Below the pieces are notes generated by a model. The model was not told the origin of the DNA. It saw only the letters and a program-made list of their open reading frames with translations, and did not search any database. This document shows, one piece after another, positions 17,462-25,701 of a DNA stretch of 40,257 nt. The DNA lies in the IMG/VR virus record IMGVR_UViG_3300030430_000409, positions 1,007-41,263 of that record; one strand, given 5' to 3'. Position 1 is the first letter of the stretch. Each line of letters starts with the position of its first letter. This DNA comes from a virus. Made by a program: the position numbers and the translations under genes.

Positions 17462-18922
17462 CCAATTATCTCCTGTAATACTATCTGCTAAAGACTTTTT
17501 GTTTCTAAGAGATTCAAATATTTTTTCATCAATAGTTTTAGGCGTTACAAAATCTATATAAGTAACTTTATTAGTTTGACCAATTCTATGAGGTCTATCT
17601 TCAGATTGTAGTCTTACTTCTAAATCATAACTATTAGCATAGTAGATAACAGTTTTAGCATTAGTTAAAGTAAGACCATAGCCACCCGTTCTAGGTTGCC
17701 CTATAAAATAATCTATTTCACCAGCTTGAAACTGTGAAACTATTTCTTGTCTATCTTCCGATTTAGTATCTCCATAATATGTAGCACAAGTTTTATCTTT
17801 CATATTCTTTTTTATAGCGTTTTCTATGTCTTGAATAGATCTAGTATAGTTAGACCAGATTATAACTTGACCTTCTGTTTCTTCTAATACTTGTATTAAC
17901 TCAGTTATTCTAGGGTTTACCTTATCTATTTCCTCTAACTTACCATCATCATACTTTACGAAGCCACACATAATCTGCTGTAGTCTTAGTAATCTTGTAA
18001 TAACTAGAGGAGCAGATACAGATTTTTCTTCCGATAACTCTATGTAAGCTTTACGTCTTAGTATGTCATATACTTTCTTTTGCTTTGAAGTCATCTCTAT
18101 TTCTCTTTTTATATAAATTTTATCTGGTAAATCTAAACACTCAGCTTTAGTTACTCGATAAGAGTAAGGTTTAATTACGTCTTGCAACTCATCTAAGTTT
18201 TGATAATCTACTATTTCATCAAATGTTCTCATATTTATTGTTCTTCTACGAAGCACGCAGTATCGATTACGAAAACCATAAAACGAAGACTGTAAAATAT
18301 TATCTGAAAGAAAAGACATTTGAGTGTATATATCTACAGGTCCTGCTGTTACTGGTGTTCCTGTAAGTATTCTACGATACTTTGCCATATTAGAAATTTT
18401 TAATAAGTTCTTAGTTCTTCGAGCAGTCTTATGTTTAATAGTAGAAGATTCATCTATAACTACCATAGACTTATGAACATTTAAAAATCTTTGAGTATAA
18501 TGTAATCCTTTTAACGTGCTAAAAGCTTCTATGTTAATAATAAATACTTTTAAACCATCGTGGTTTTCTTTCATAAATTTAGTTAATCTTTCTATGTTTT
18601 TCTTAGTTTCAGTAGGATTCCATATCTCCATGTAAATAGAATCAAGGACATCATCTGGCATATGTATAGGTATTTCTAATTTTAGCCAGTTTCTATAAAC
18701 ACCTTTAGGTGCTACTATTATAGCACTATCTATGCTACCTTTTCTTGCTAAATGAGTAATAGTATCTACTATTACTTTAGATTTACCAGTTCCTTGTTCC
18801 ATAAACAAGGCATAATATTCTTCATCACGAGACATTTTAAACACGTCCCATTGATGTTTAAATGGTTTAGTTTTATATTTATAATCTATAAATTCATCAT
18901 CACTAAAAGATACTTGCGTCAT
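17447..18922 (-). CDS. SNF2-type superfamily 2 helicase/ATPase
   Basis: A 491-residue SF2 ATPase. Residues 20-48 hold the Q-motif-like FKHQWDVF and Walker A MEQGTGKSK. A DESS box (VVIDESSTIKHKTARR, near 155-170), LTGTPV (motif III) and the C-terminal lobe VIIWSNYTRSI, GGYGLTLTNAKTVIYY and SEDRPHRIGQTNKV (motifs V and VI) are typical of SNF2 enzymes. It probably translocates on double-stranded DNA and may help replication or recombination. It is the only minus-strand gene in the window, convergent with the lysis block and divergent from the replication block, so it must have its own promoter near 18923-18960. Confidence 0.9.
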   Translation of the reverse strand: MTQVSFSDDEFIDYKYKTKPFKHQWDVFKMSRDEEYYALFMEQGTGKSKVIVDTITHLARKGSIDSAIIVAPKGVYRNWLKLEIPIHMPDDVLDSIYMEIWNPTETKKNIERLTKFMKENHDGLKVFIINIEAFSTLKGLHYTQRFLNVHKSMVVIDESSTIKHKTARRTKNLLKISNMAKYRRILTGTPVTAGPVDIYTQMSFLSDNILQSSFYGFRNRYCVLRRRTINMRTFDEIVDYQNLDELQDVIKPYSYRVTKAECLDLPDKIYIKREIEMTSKQKKVYDILRRKAYIELSEEKSVSAPLVITRLLRLQQIMCGFVKYDDGKLEEIDKVNPRITELIQVLEETEGQVIIWSNYTRSIQDIENAIKKNMKDKTCATYYGDTKSEDRQEIVSQFQAGEIDYFIGQPRTGGYGLTLTNAKTVIYYANSYDLEVRLQSEDRPHRIGQTNKVTYIDFVTPKTIDEKIFESLRNKKSLADSITGDNWKEWI

Positions 18923-18957
18923 TATTTTTTCTTTCTGTTTATTTTTAAAAATTAATT

Positions 18958-18963
18958 TATACT
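18958..18963 (+). promoter_or_regulatory. Putative -10 box of replication block
   Basis: TATACT lies in the 69-base divergent spacer between the helicase and the first plus-strand replication gene, 29 bases before its ATG and upstream of AAGAAAGGAG. No convincing -35 box is visible; TTTATT at 18938 is too close. The same spacer must hold the helicase promoter on the other strand. Confidence 0.4.
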
Positions 18964-18991
18964 ATATCGAATAATTAAGAAAGGAGAAACA

Positions 18992-19330
18992 ATGAGTTCT
19001 AGAGTATATATAGTACAAGAGAATCCATCTGTAAACGTTATGCCAGCCGCAAGATATGGTGAGTTAGACGTAATCTTTCCTTTCGGTAGTCAAATAGTAT
19101 TTTCATCTAATCGAGCAGTAATAACTGTTAGAAAAAAGTTAAAAGACTTTACAGATGAAGACTATATATTAGCCATGGGAGATCCCGCTGCGATTGCTAT
19201 AACGGCTATGGTAGCTGGTGATATTAATAATGGCTTCATTAAGTTATTGAAATGGGATAAGCAAACTAAAGCTTATTATTCAGTATCTATTGACTTATTC
19301 GGAAGAAAGGAGAAAGATAATGTCAAGTAA
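18992..19330 (+). CDS. Conserved phage protein of the replication module
   Basis: A 112-residue protein. The pattern VYIVQE at the start, KLKDFTDEDYILAMGDPAAI in the middle and NNGFIKLLKWDKQTKAYY later recalls a conserved hypothetical family that opens the replication cluster of many marine and enteric phages. I know of no function. AAGAAAGGAG precedes the ATG by about six bases. It is the first gene of the plus-strand block and so probably early. It overlaps the start of the next gene by 11 bases. Confidence 0.6.
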   Translation: MSSRVYIVQENPSVNVMPAARYGELDVIFPFGSQIVFSSNRAVITVRKKLKDFTDEDYILAMGDPAAIAITAMVAGDINNGFIKLLKWDKQTKAYYSVSIDLFGRKEKDNVK

Positions 19331-19904
19331 CGAAATATTTAGTAGTCTAGAAGAAGACGCTAAAAAACAGAGGGAAATACCTACTGACGAAAAACTTTCT
19401 AAATTAACATCTATATGTCGTAGATTAGTTAACAAAGAAAGAGAATACTCTGATTATAAATCTTTAGCTAGTAAATCGTATGAAGAGTTAAAGGATATCA
19501 GAGAAAAAGAAATACCAGACGCCATGATGTCTTTAAATATAAGTAAGTTCGTTATGGACGATGGTACGGAAATAGCTGTTAAAGATGAACTTTATGCTAG
19601 TATAAACGAATCTAAGAGAAAAGAAGCTTTAGAGTGGTTAGATAATAACGGTCTAGGTGATATTATTAAACATGATATAACTATATCGTTTGCACGTGGA
19701 GAGCACGAAGAAGCTGAAAGAATTAAAGGAGTTTTACAAGATAATGGTCAAGATAGTTATTTAGAAAAAGCTACTGTACACCCTCAAACTTTGAAAGCTA
19801 CTTTTAAAGACTTGAGAAATAAGGGTGAAGAAATACCAGATGGTTTATTTAATTGGTATGAAACACCTTTGGCTAAAGTAAAATTATCGAAAGGAGAAAA
19901 ATAA
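19320..19904 (+). CDS. Conserved phage replication-module protein
   Basis: A 194-residue, mostly helical, charged protein starting at ATG 19320 behind AAAGGAG. The N-terminal half (about 20-65) is likely coiled coil. The C-terminal half, with ALEWLDNNGLGDIIKHDITI and a VHPQTLKATFKDLRNKG motif, matches a family I recall beside single-strand-binding proteins in many podophages. It ends one base before the SSB-like gene. A TTG at 19290 would extend it by ten residues but has no ribosome binding site. It probably assists single-strand DNA transactions; unproved. Confidence 0.6.
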   Translation: MSSNEIFSSLEEDAKKQREIPTDEKLSKLTSICRRLVNKEREYSDYKSLASKSYEELKDIREKEIPDAMMSLNISKFVMDDGTEIAVKDELYASINESKRKEALEWLDNNGLGDIIKHDITISFARGEHEEAERIKGVLQDNGQDSYLEKATVHPQTLKATFKDLRNKGEEIPDGLFNWYETPLAKVKLSKGEK

Positions 19905-20663
19905 ATGCCTGAGCAAAAGACAGTTGTAAAAAAAGAAGAACAGAATATAGTTTTAGCTGAGTTACAGCAAGAAATTATAGCTGATTCTGGTAAAGGTCTT
20001 CAGAATGTAAAGACTGAAGATATGAGTATTCCTAGATTAGCGATTGTGCAATCTGGTAGTCCTCAAAGAAAAAAGAAAGACGATAAGTATATTGACGGTG
20101 CTGAAGAGGGAGATATCTTTAATACTGTAACTAATACTCTCTATAAGGGAAAAATTAGAGTAGTGCCATGTGAGTTTATAAAATCATATGTAGAATGGAT
20201 ACCTAGAGAACAAGGAGGCGGTTTCGTACAAGCCCATGAAACTAGACCTACTGATCTTACTAAGAACGATAAAGGTAAATTCATACTTCCTAGTGGTAAT
20301 GAACTTGCTGATACAGCTGATCACTATGTATTAGTAGTGAATGAAGATGGCTCTTACGAACCAGCAGTTATGTCTATGACTAGTTCTTTATTAACTGTTT
20401 CTAGAAATTGGTTAACTAGAATGAAACTTCAAAAAGAAGTCATAGGTGGTAAGATGATAGAACCTCCTACATTCTATTACGAATGGGAAATAGAAACTAC
20501 TGAGAAAGACAACGATCAAGGAACTTGGTTTATTTATAGAGTAGGAGATGCTAAGCCTATATCTGACCCTAATATCTATAAAGAAGCAAAAGCTTTATCT
20601 GAATCTATTAAAAGTGGTGAGAAAAGAGCTGCAGCAGTTGACGGTGATGATATTCCCTTTTAA
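19905..20663 (+). CDS. Single-stranded DNA-binding-like protein with SSB-type acidic tip
   Basis: A 252-residue protein. A central domain (MSIPRLAIVQSGSPQRKK; KGKIRVVPCEFIKSYVEW; PTFYYEWEIETT) is the conserved core of a marine phage family next to primase genes. The last six residues, GDDIPF, copy the C-terminal tip of bacterial SSB (DDDIPF), which docks host PriA, RecQ, DNA polymerase III chi and others. The protein probably coats phage single-stranded DNA and recruits host or phage replication enzymes. Its stop overlaps the primase start as TAATG. Confidence 0.65.
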   Translation: MPEQKTVVKKEEQNIVLAELQQEIIADSGKGLQNVKTEDMSIPRLAIVQSGSPQRKKKDDKYIDGAEEGDIFNTVTNTLYKGKIRVVPCEFIKSYVEWIPREQGGGFVQAHETRPTDLTKNDKGKFILPSGNELADTADHYVLVVNEDGSYEPAVMSMTSSLLTVSRNWLTRMKLQKEVIGGKMIEPPTFYYEWEIETTEKDNDQGTWFIYRVGDAKPISDPNIYKEAKALSESIKSGEKRAAAVDGDDIPF

Positions 20664-22177
20664 TGCTTGCAGAAAACTTTCATAGACTATTTAGTGGATT
20701 AGATCGTGCTTATGGTAGATATGATGTTGACTCAGATCAATCAGGAGTAAAACAATCTGGTACTGCTAGAACAATACCTGAAAAACTAACAACGAAGCAA
20801 TGGGAACTACATTTATTAGGCATGCAAGGCCTAGGTGTAGTTCCTATTCGTGATGATGCTAAAGTTTTATGGGCAGCTATTGATATTGACGAATACGACT
20901 TAGACGTAGATACTTTATCAAAGAGCCTAGGAACATCCCCTTTCATACCTTGTTTAACTAAATCTGGTGGAATTCATCTGTATTTATTTTTTAATAAAGC
21001 AGTATCTGCAAAATTAGTAGTGGATAAACTAAGACAGATAACTTCAGCACTTGGAAAGCCTAGTGCTGAGATATTTCCTAAACAAGTAAAGCTAGTTACA
21101 GATCGAGGAGATGTAGGAAACTGGATAAATATGCCTTACTTTGGTGGAAAGCGTTCTACTAGATACGCTATTTATAACGGAGAACATATAACAGATCCTG
21201 AAGCTTTTATTAAACTTGCTAACATTAGAAAAATAGATAGTGTTGACGAAATTAAAATTCCACAACTTAAGGAAGAAAATAAAAAATTATTACCTGACGG
21301 ACCTCCTTGTTTAAAATATTTACTACAACACGGATTTCCACAAGGCACAAGAAACAATTCATTATATAACATAGGAGTATATTTAAAGAAAGCACACCCT
21401 GACGAATGGGAAGAGAAGATAGAAGAATACAATCACAATTACATGGAACCTCCTTTAAAATCTAAAGAAGTGCAAACAATTATTAAATCATTAGAGAAAA
21501 AAGATTACAATTATATGTGTTCAGAACAACCAATTAATGCGTTCTGTAATAAACCAGTTTGTTTAACTTGTAAGTTTGGTATTAGCGATAATGGAAACTT
21601 ACCAGCAATTAGTGGTATAACTAAAATTAATACAGATCCTCCTACTTATTTCGTTACTGTTAATGATCAGAGAATAGGACCTATCGATAGTTTAGAGATT
21701 ATTAATCAAAAAAACTTTCAAAGAGTGGTATTCGAGAACATGAATACTCTCATGCCTATCGTAGCTCAACCACTTTGGCTTGAAACAATTAACGAATTAA
21801 TGGTTAGAATGGAGGTTGTAGAGGTAAATTCAGATAGTTCTAATAGAGGAAGATTACTAGAATTATGCGAAAGATTTTGTACAGGAAGCACTTCTTCTGA
21901 TATAATAGAAGACTTGTTACGAGGTCATGCGGTAACGCAGGATAACGTAACAATGTTTAGAATTAATGACTTTATGGAATTCTTAGAGAAACATAGATTC
22001 AAAGAATTTAAGTTACATGAAGTAACTGCTCATTTAAAGGAATTTGGTGCTGAACATTTAACCAAGAAGATTAAGGGTAAACACGTTAATCTATGGTCTA
22101 TGGCTAAGTTTAAGAGACAAGAAGAGGAATTTACAAAGCCTAAGATACAAGATGAAGAACAGGAGATAGAATTTTAA
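20663..22177 (+). CDS. Archaeo-eukaryotic-type primase (AEP/PrimPol)
   Basis: A 504-residue protein. The AEP catalytic DxD is Asp74-Ile-Asp76 (WAAIDIDEYD), followed by SGGIHLYLFF with His105 of the sGxH motif. A PriCT-like helical domain spans about 225-285 (GTRNNSLYNIGVYLKKA, SKEVQTIIKSLEKKDYNY). A Cys cluster (NYMCSEQPINAFCNKPVCLTCKFG, about 280-305) could bind zinc. The remaining 200 residues are unassigned. It probably primes or initiates DNA synthesis for the family A polymerase. No DnaB-type helicase domain is fused or visible nearby. Confidence 0.82.
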   Translation: MLAENFHRLFSGLDRAYGRYDVDSDQSGVKQSGTARTIPEKLTTKQWELHLLGMQGLGVVPIRDDAKVLWAAIDIDEYDLDVDTLSKSLGTSPFIPCLTKSGGIHLYLFFNKAVSAKLVVDKLRQITSALGKPSAEIFPKQVKLVTDRGDVGNWINMPYFGGKRSTRYAIYNGEHITDPEAFIKLANIRKIDSVDEIKIPQLKEENKKLLPDGPPCLKYLLQHGFPQGTRNNSLYNIGVYLKKAHPDEWEEKIEEYNHNYMEPPLKSKEVQTIIKSLEKKDYNYMCSEQPINAFCNKPVCLTCKFGISDNGNLPAISGITKINTDPPTYFVTVNDQRIGPIDSLEIINQKNFQRVVFENMNTLMPIVAQPLWLETINELMVRMEVVEVNSDSSNRGRLLELCERFCTGSTSSDIIEDLLRGHAVTQDNVTMFRINDFMEFLEKHRFKEFKLHEVTAHLKEFGAEHLTKKIKGKHVNLWSMAKFKRQEEEFTKPKIQDEEQEIEF

Positions 22178-22332
22178 TGGAACAGGAAAGGTGCGAAAAA
22201 TGTGGGTGTGTATGTCATAGTGAAATGACTTGTATTTGCGATAATAACTGTGCTATTTGTAACTGTAAAGTATGCACTAAAAAAGATATTATTGTAAAAG
22301 TTGAAGGAGTAGGAATAGAGGTAAACGAATGA
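22177..22332 (+). CDS. Cysteine-rich 51-residue protein, putative zinc-binding
   Basis: A short gene beginning at the TAATG overlap with the primase. Its 51 residues contain ten Cys and one His, nearly all in residues 6-33, in CxxCxCxC, CxC and CxxCxCxxC patterns, enough for two or three metal sites. The C-terminal third (DIIVKVEGVGIEVNE) is a plausible beta hairpin. It ends in an ATGA overlap with the next small gene. It may be a zinc-finger regulator or metallothionein-like protein. I do not recognise it. Confidence 0.6.
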   Translation: MEQERCEKCGCVCHSEMTCICDNNCAICNCKVCTKKDIIVKVEGVGIEVNE

Positions 22333-22457
22333 AACGAGGTTTATGGGCTAACATTCATGCTAAAAGAAAGCGAGGTGCTAAAATGCGAAAAAAAGGAGCA
22401 AAGGGTGCACCTACTAAAGAAGCTTTCAGAAGGGCAAGAGCCACTTCAAAAAAATAA
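22329..22457 (+). CDS. Small basic conserved phage protein (KRGLWANIHAKRKR family)
   Basis: A 42-residue protein in ATGA overlap with the Cys-rich gene. MKRGLWANIHAKRKRGAKMR and KKGAKGAPTKEAF match a tiny family I know from marine phages and phage-like metagenomes (xxGLWxNIHAKRxRi..GSGExMRKpGSKGAPT). About a third of residues are Lys or Arg, so nucleic acid binding is likely. The family usually carries a GSGE insert before MRK that is absent here. The function is unknown. Confidence 0.7.
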   Translation: MKRGLWANIHAKRKRGAKMRKKGAKGAPTKEAFRRARATSKK

Positions 22458-22473
22458 TTAAGAAAGGATTTTT

Positions 22474-23256
22474 TTGTATTTATTTTTTGATACAGAGACA
22501 AATGGTCTTTGGCGTAGAGATTTAGAAGCTACTAATGTAGAGCAACCTCATCTAGTGCAATTAGCTGCACAGTTAGTTGATGAAGATGAGAAAGTTGTAA
22601 ATCAATGTTCAATGATTATACAACCTGAAGGCTGGTCTATTCCTAAAGAAGCTGAAGATATACATGGTATATCTAATGAAAAAGCTAGTAAGTATGGCGT
22701 TCCTTTAATAAGTGCATTATCAGTTTTTAATAGTATGGCGTCTTGCGCACATACATTAGTTGCTCATAATTTATCTTTCGATCTACAAATTATTGCTAGA
22801 GATTTTAGTTATTTAAAAAAATCTTTTAGACAACCTAAAAATTTACATTGTACTATGATGAGTACAAAAGACATTATAAAGTTAGAAAGTGATTTTGATG
22901 ATTATAAATTTCCTAAGTTAGAAGAAACTTACAAACATTTTTTTAATATATCTTATTTCGATTGGCATGATGCTTTAGCAGACGTTCAGGTTTGTAGAAT
23001 TATTTACTTTCATTTAGTTAATAAAGATATTGAGCTTAAACCGCCTAGAGACATACCTAAAAAATTAATTAAAATTATGAATTCTAATGAGTATGATGAA
23101 TTAATAGGTTTAATTGAAAAAATAAATAGAGATAATATCAGCGATTGGGAATCAAACTTTCTTTCAGATCAAGAAGAAAGAATTGAAAAGTATAAAGAAA
23201 AAGTAATGATATCTGAAAAACAGATGAATATAATAAGGAGAATGGCAGAAAAATGA
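22474..23256 (+). CDS. DnaQ-like DEDDh 3'-5' exonuclease
   Basis: A 260-residue exonuclease. Exo I is FFDTETNGL with Asp6 and Glu8; Exo II is HNLSFDLQII near residue 100; Exo III is FDWHDALADVQVC near 170, giving the DEDDh set with His-Asp. It likely removes nucleotides from 3' ends in proofreading, repair or host DNA turnover. The start is TTG at 22474, six bases after AAGAAAGGA. The final helical region (from about 195) is unassigned. The polymerase downstream has its own exonuclease domain, so this is a second, separate activity. Confidence 0.88.
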   Translation: MYLFFDTETNGLWRRDLEATNVEQPHLVQLAAQLVDEDEKVVNQCSMIIQPEGWSIPKEAEDIHGISNEKASKYGVPLISALSVFNSMASCAHTLVAHNLSFDLQIIARDFSYLKKSFRQPKNLHCTMMSTKDIIKLESDFDDYKFPKLEETYKHFFNISYFDWHDALADVQVCRIIYFHLVNKDIELKPPRDIPKKLIKIMNSNEYDELIGLIEKINRDNISDWESNFLSDQEERIEKYKEKVMISEKQMNIIRRMAEK

Positions 23257-24209
23257 AAACAGTTGTAGTAACAGGGGCAGCAGGATTTTTAGGTAGGAAC
23301 TTATGTGAAAATCTTTTGAATAAAGGTTATGTAGTAATAGGAATAGATAACTTTCTTACAGGAAGTCAATATAATGTATTTGAACATGAAAATTATTATT
23401 TTTATGAAGAAGATATTGTAAAGACAGATCTTTCCATGTTTTTAAAAGATCATAATAAGAAGGGTATAAATTACATTTATAATCTAGCATGTCCTGCTTC
23501 ACCAGATCATTATAAAACTCATGCTTTTCAAACTTTAGAAGCTTGTTATACAGGAGTAAGAAACATTGTACAATATGCTTTAGAGCAAGGTAATGTTCGT
23601 GTACTTCATACTTCAACAAGTGAAGTTTATGGAGATCCTCAATTACCAGAACAAGTAGAAACTTATTGGGGAAACGTAAATTCTTTCGGACCTCGTGCTT
23701 GTTATGATGAAGGTAAAAGAGTTGCTGAAGCTTTAATTTATGAATCAATTAATAAATTAAAATCTAATATTGGAATAGCTAGAATCTTTAATACATATGG
23801 CCCTTATATGGCTATAAACGATGGTAGAGTTATATCTAATTTTATTACTAGAGGATTAAAAGGCGAAAATCTTATCATGTATGGAAATGGTTTTCAATCT
23901 AGATCATTCTGCTATGTTGATGATACAATAGAAGGTTTAATTAAAATTTGTGAAAGCGACTATAAAGAAATATTTAATGTAGGAAATCCAGATCAATATA
24001 CAATAGTTGAAATGGCAGAGATAATAGCAGATAAAACTAACGCACCTGGTTGGGAAAGTGATAACCCCACACCTGACGATCCTATGCATAGAAGACCTAA
24101 TATTAATAAAATAAAAAAATTATTAGATTGGTCTCCGAAAGTTTCATTAGAGAGTGGATTAGATAGTACAATAGATTTTTTTAGAAATGCTCTCGAAAGA
24201 CAAGACTAA
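23253..24209 (+). CDS. NAD-dependent epimerase/dehydratase, UDP-glucuronate decarboxylase (UXS)-like
   Basis: A 318-residue extended SDR enzyme. It has the Rossmann motif TGAAGFLG (residues 7-14), the IYNLACPASPDHYKTHAFQT segment, TSTSEVYGDP, YWGNVNSFGPRACYDEGKR with catalytic Tyr151 and Lys155, and RIFNTYGPYM, then RSFCYVDDTIEG. These are diagnostic of the UDP-xylose synthase branch, which converts UDP-glucuronate to UDP-xylose; a related 4-epimerase is possible. ATGA overlap with the exonuclease. It lies 3 kb upstream of a glycosyltransferase and dCMP hydroxymethylase candidate, so it may make the sugar donor for DNA glycosylation. Confidence 0.85.
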   Translation: MKTVVVTGAAGFLGRNLCENLLNKGYVVIGIDNFLTGSQYNVFEHENYYFYEEDIVKTDLSMFLKDHNKKGINYIYNLACPASPDHYKTHAFQTLEACYTGVRNIVQYALEQGNVRVLHTSTSEVYGDPQLPEQVETYWGNVNSFGPRACYDEGKRVAEALIYESINKLKSNIGIARIFNTYGPYMAINDGRVISNFITRGLKGENLIMYGNGFQSRSFCYVDDTIEGLIKICESDYKEIFNVGNPDQYTIVEMAEIIADKTNAPGWESDNPTPDDPMHRRPNINKIKKLLDWSPKVSLESGLDSTIDFFRNALERQD

Positions 24210-25701
24210 GATTATACTAGGACCTCCTGGCACTGGTAAAACCACTACACTTTTAAATATATTAGAGGAAGAAATAGAAGGCGGCATACTACCTGAAAGA
24301 ATAGGATTTGTGTCTTTTACTCGCAGAGCGATAAAAGAAGCTAGAGATAGAACACTATCTAAATTTAAAGAAATAGATAAAGATCAACTAGATAACTTTA
24401 GAACACTTCATAGTTTATGTTTTAGATCTCTAGGATTAAATAGTGAAAGAATATTTAAAGGTTTACATATTACAGAATTTAAAAAGATATTAAGAATAGA
24501 TATGACAGGAGATGTTGACGAAGAACAAATAGTTAGTAGTGGTGCTAGTTTAGGAGATCGTATGTTATTTTGCGATCAGTTAGCACGGGCCAAAATGTGC
24601 CCTCTTAAAGATACATGGAGAGAATTAAAATGTGATTATTTATGGGAAGAACAGAAACTATTCTCAGATACACTTGTTGACTTTAAGATGAAAAGAAATC
24701 TTCTTGACTTCACTGATATGTTAAGTTATTTTTTAGATTCTGAATTTACTCCTGATATAGATGTTTTATTTGTTGATGAAGCACAAGACTTAACTAGATT
24801 ACAATGGAAAGTTATTGATAAATTATCTAAATCTGTAAAAACCATTTACATAGCAGGAGATGACGATCAAGCTATTTATAAGTGGGCAGGAGCAGATGTT
24901 TCTACTTTTCTTAATCTTGACGGAGAAATTAGAATACTGCCTTTTAGTTATAGATTAAAGAAACGTGTCTTTGATTTAGCGAATCAAGTTACTAAAAGAA
25001 TTATGCAAAGATACGATAAAGACTGGTCTAGTACCGAGGAACAGGGATCAGTAAATTATATTGAATCTTATGAGTATGCTGATATGTCAGAGGGAAACTG
25101 GTTAATATTAGCTAGAAATAATTATCAACTATATCCGATAGAAAAATATTTAAAGCAAAAGGGTTATGTATTTGAAAGAAAGTTTGGTGGTTTTAAAGCT
25201 AATAAACATGTTATTGCGATTAGAGCGTGGCTAGATTTATGCGAGGGAAAAGAAATACCTTATGATTCTATTATGAAATTATATAGTTGTATGAGAACAG
25301 GAGAAAGTATTAGAAGAGGATTTAAAAATGGTAATACTTTAGATCAACAAAAAACTTATAGCTATGTTGATTTAAAAGCAAATCATGGCTTATTAGCTGA
25401 AGGTAAATGGGAAGATGTATTAGGATTAATACCTGAAGATGATAAGTATTATTATCAAGCTTTAGAAAGAACTGGTGATTTATATTACAATGAGCCTAGA
25501 ATTAGACTAAGCACTATACACGGAAGTAAAGGTGCTGAAGCTGAGAATGTAATGTTATTAACAGATGTATCTTATGCTACATGGAAAAACATAATTAATG
25601 AATCTGATGATGAACATCGTGTTTTTTATGTAGGAATTACTCGAACAAAGAATAATCTATATATAGTAAATCCACAAGGTTTATATAATTATCCAATATG
25701 A
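24187..25701 (+). CDS. UvrD/Rep-type superfamily 1A helicase
   Basis: A 504-residue helicase. Motif I GPPGTGKTTT (about 12-21), motif Ia GFVSFTRRAIKEA, motif II LFVDEAQDL, motif III AGDDDQAIYKWAGAD, motif IV LPFSYRLKKRV, motif V LSTIHGSKGAEAENV and motif VI HRVFYVGITRTKNNLYIV are all intact. It is smaller than host UvrD (about 720), with reduced 1B/2B domains like T4 Dda. It likely unwinds 3' to 5' on phage DNA and may serve as the main fork helicase, since no DnaB-like protein is seen. It overlaps the sugar enzyme gene by 23 bases. Confidence 0.9.
   Translation: MLSKDKTKIILGPPGTGKTTTLLNILEEEIEGGILPERIGFVSFTRRAIKEARDRTLSKFKEIDKDQLDNFRTLHSLCFRSLGLNSERIFKGLHITEFKKILRIDMTGDVDEEQIVSSGASLGDRMLFCDQLARAKMCPLKDTWRELKCDYLWEEQKLFSDTLVDFKMKRNLLDFTDMLSYFLDSEFTPDIDVLFVDEAQDLTRLQWKVIDKLSKSVKTIYIAGDDDQAIYKWAGADVSTFLNLDGEIRILPFSYRLKKRVFDLANQVTKRIMQRYDKDWSSTEEQGSVNYIESYEYADMSEGNWLILARNNYQLYPIEKYLKQKGYVFERKFGGFKANKHVIAIRAWLDLCEGKEIPYDSIMKLYSCMRTGESIRRGFKNGNTLDQQKTYSYVDLKANHGLLAEGKWEDVLGLIPEDDKYYYQALERTGDLYYNEPRIRLSTIHGSKGAEAENVMLLTDVSYATWKNIINESDDEHRVFYVGITRTKNNLYIVNPQGLYNYPI

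Noticed and set aside
23200-23253. wcaG-type marine RNA upstream of the UXS-like gene
   Set aside because: The gene starts inside the preceding coding sequence (ATGA overlap), so there is no intergenic leader.
23356-23748. A 130-codon minus-strand reading frame inside the UXS-like gene
   Set aside because: Leu/His/Lys-rich antisense shadow of a clearly conserved enzyme gene.
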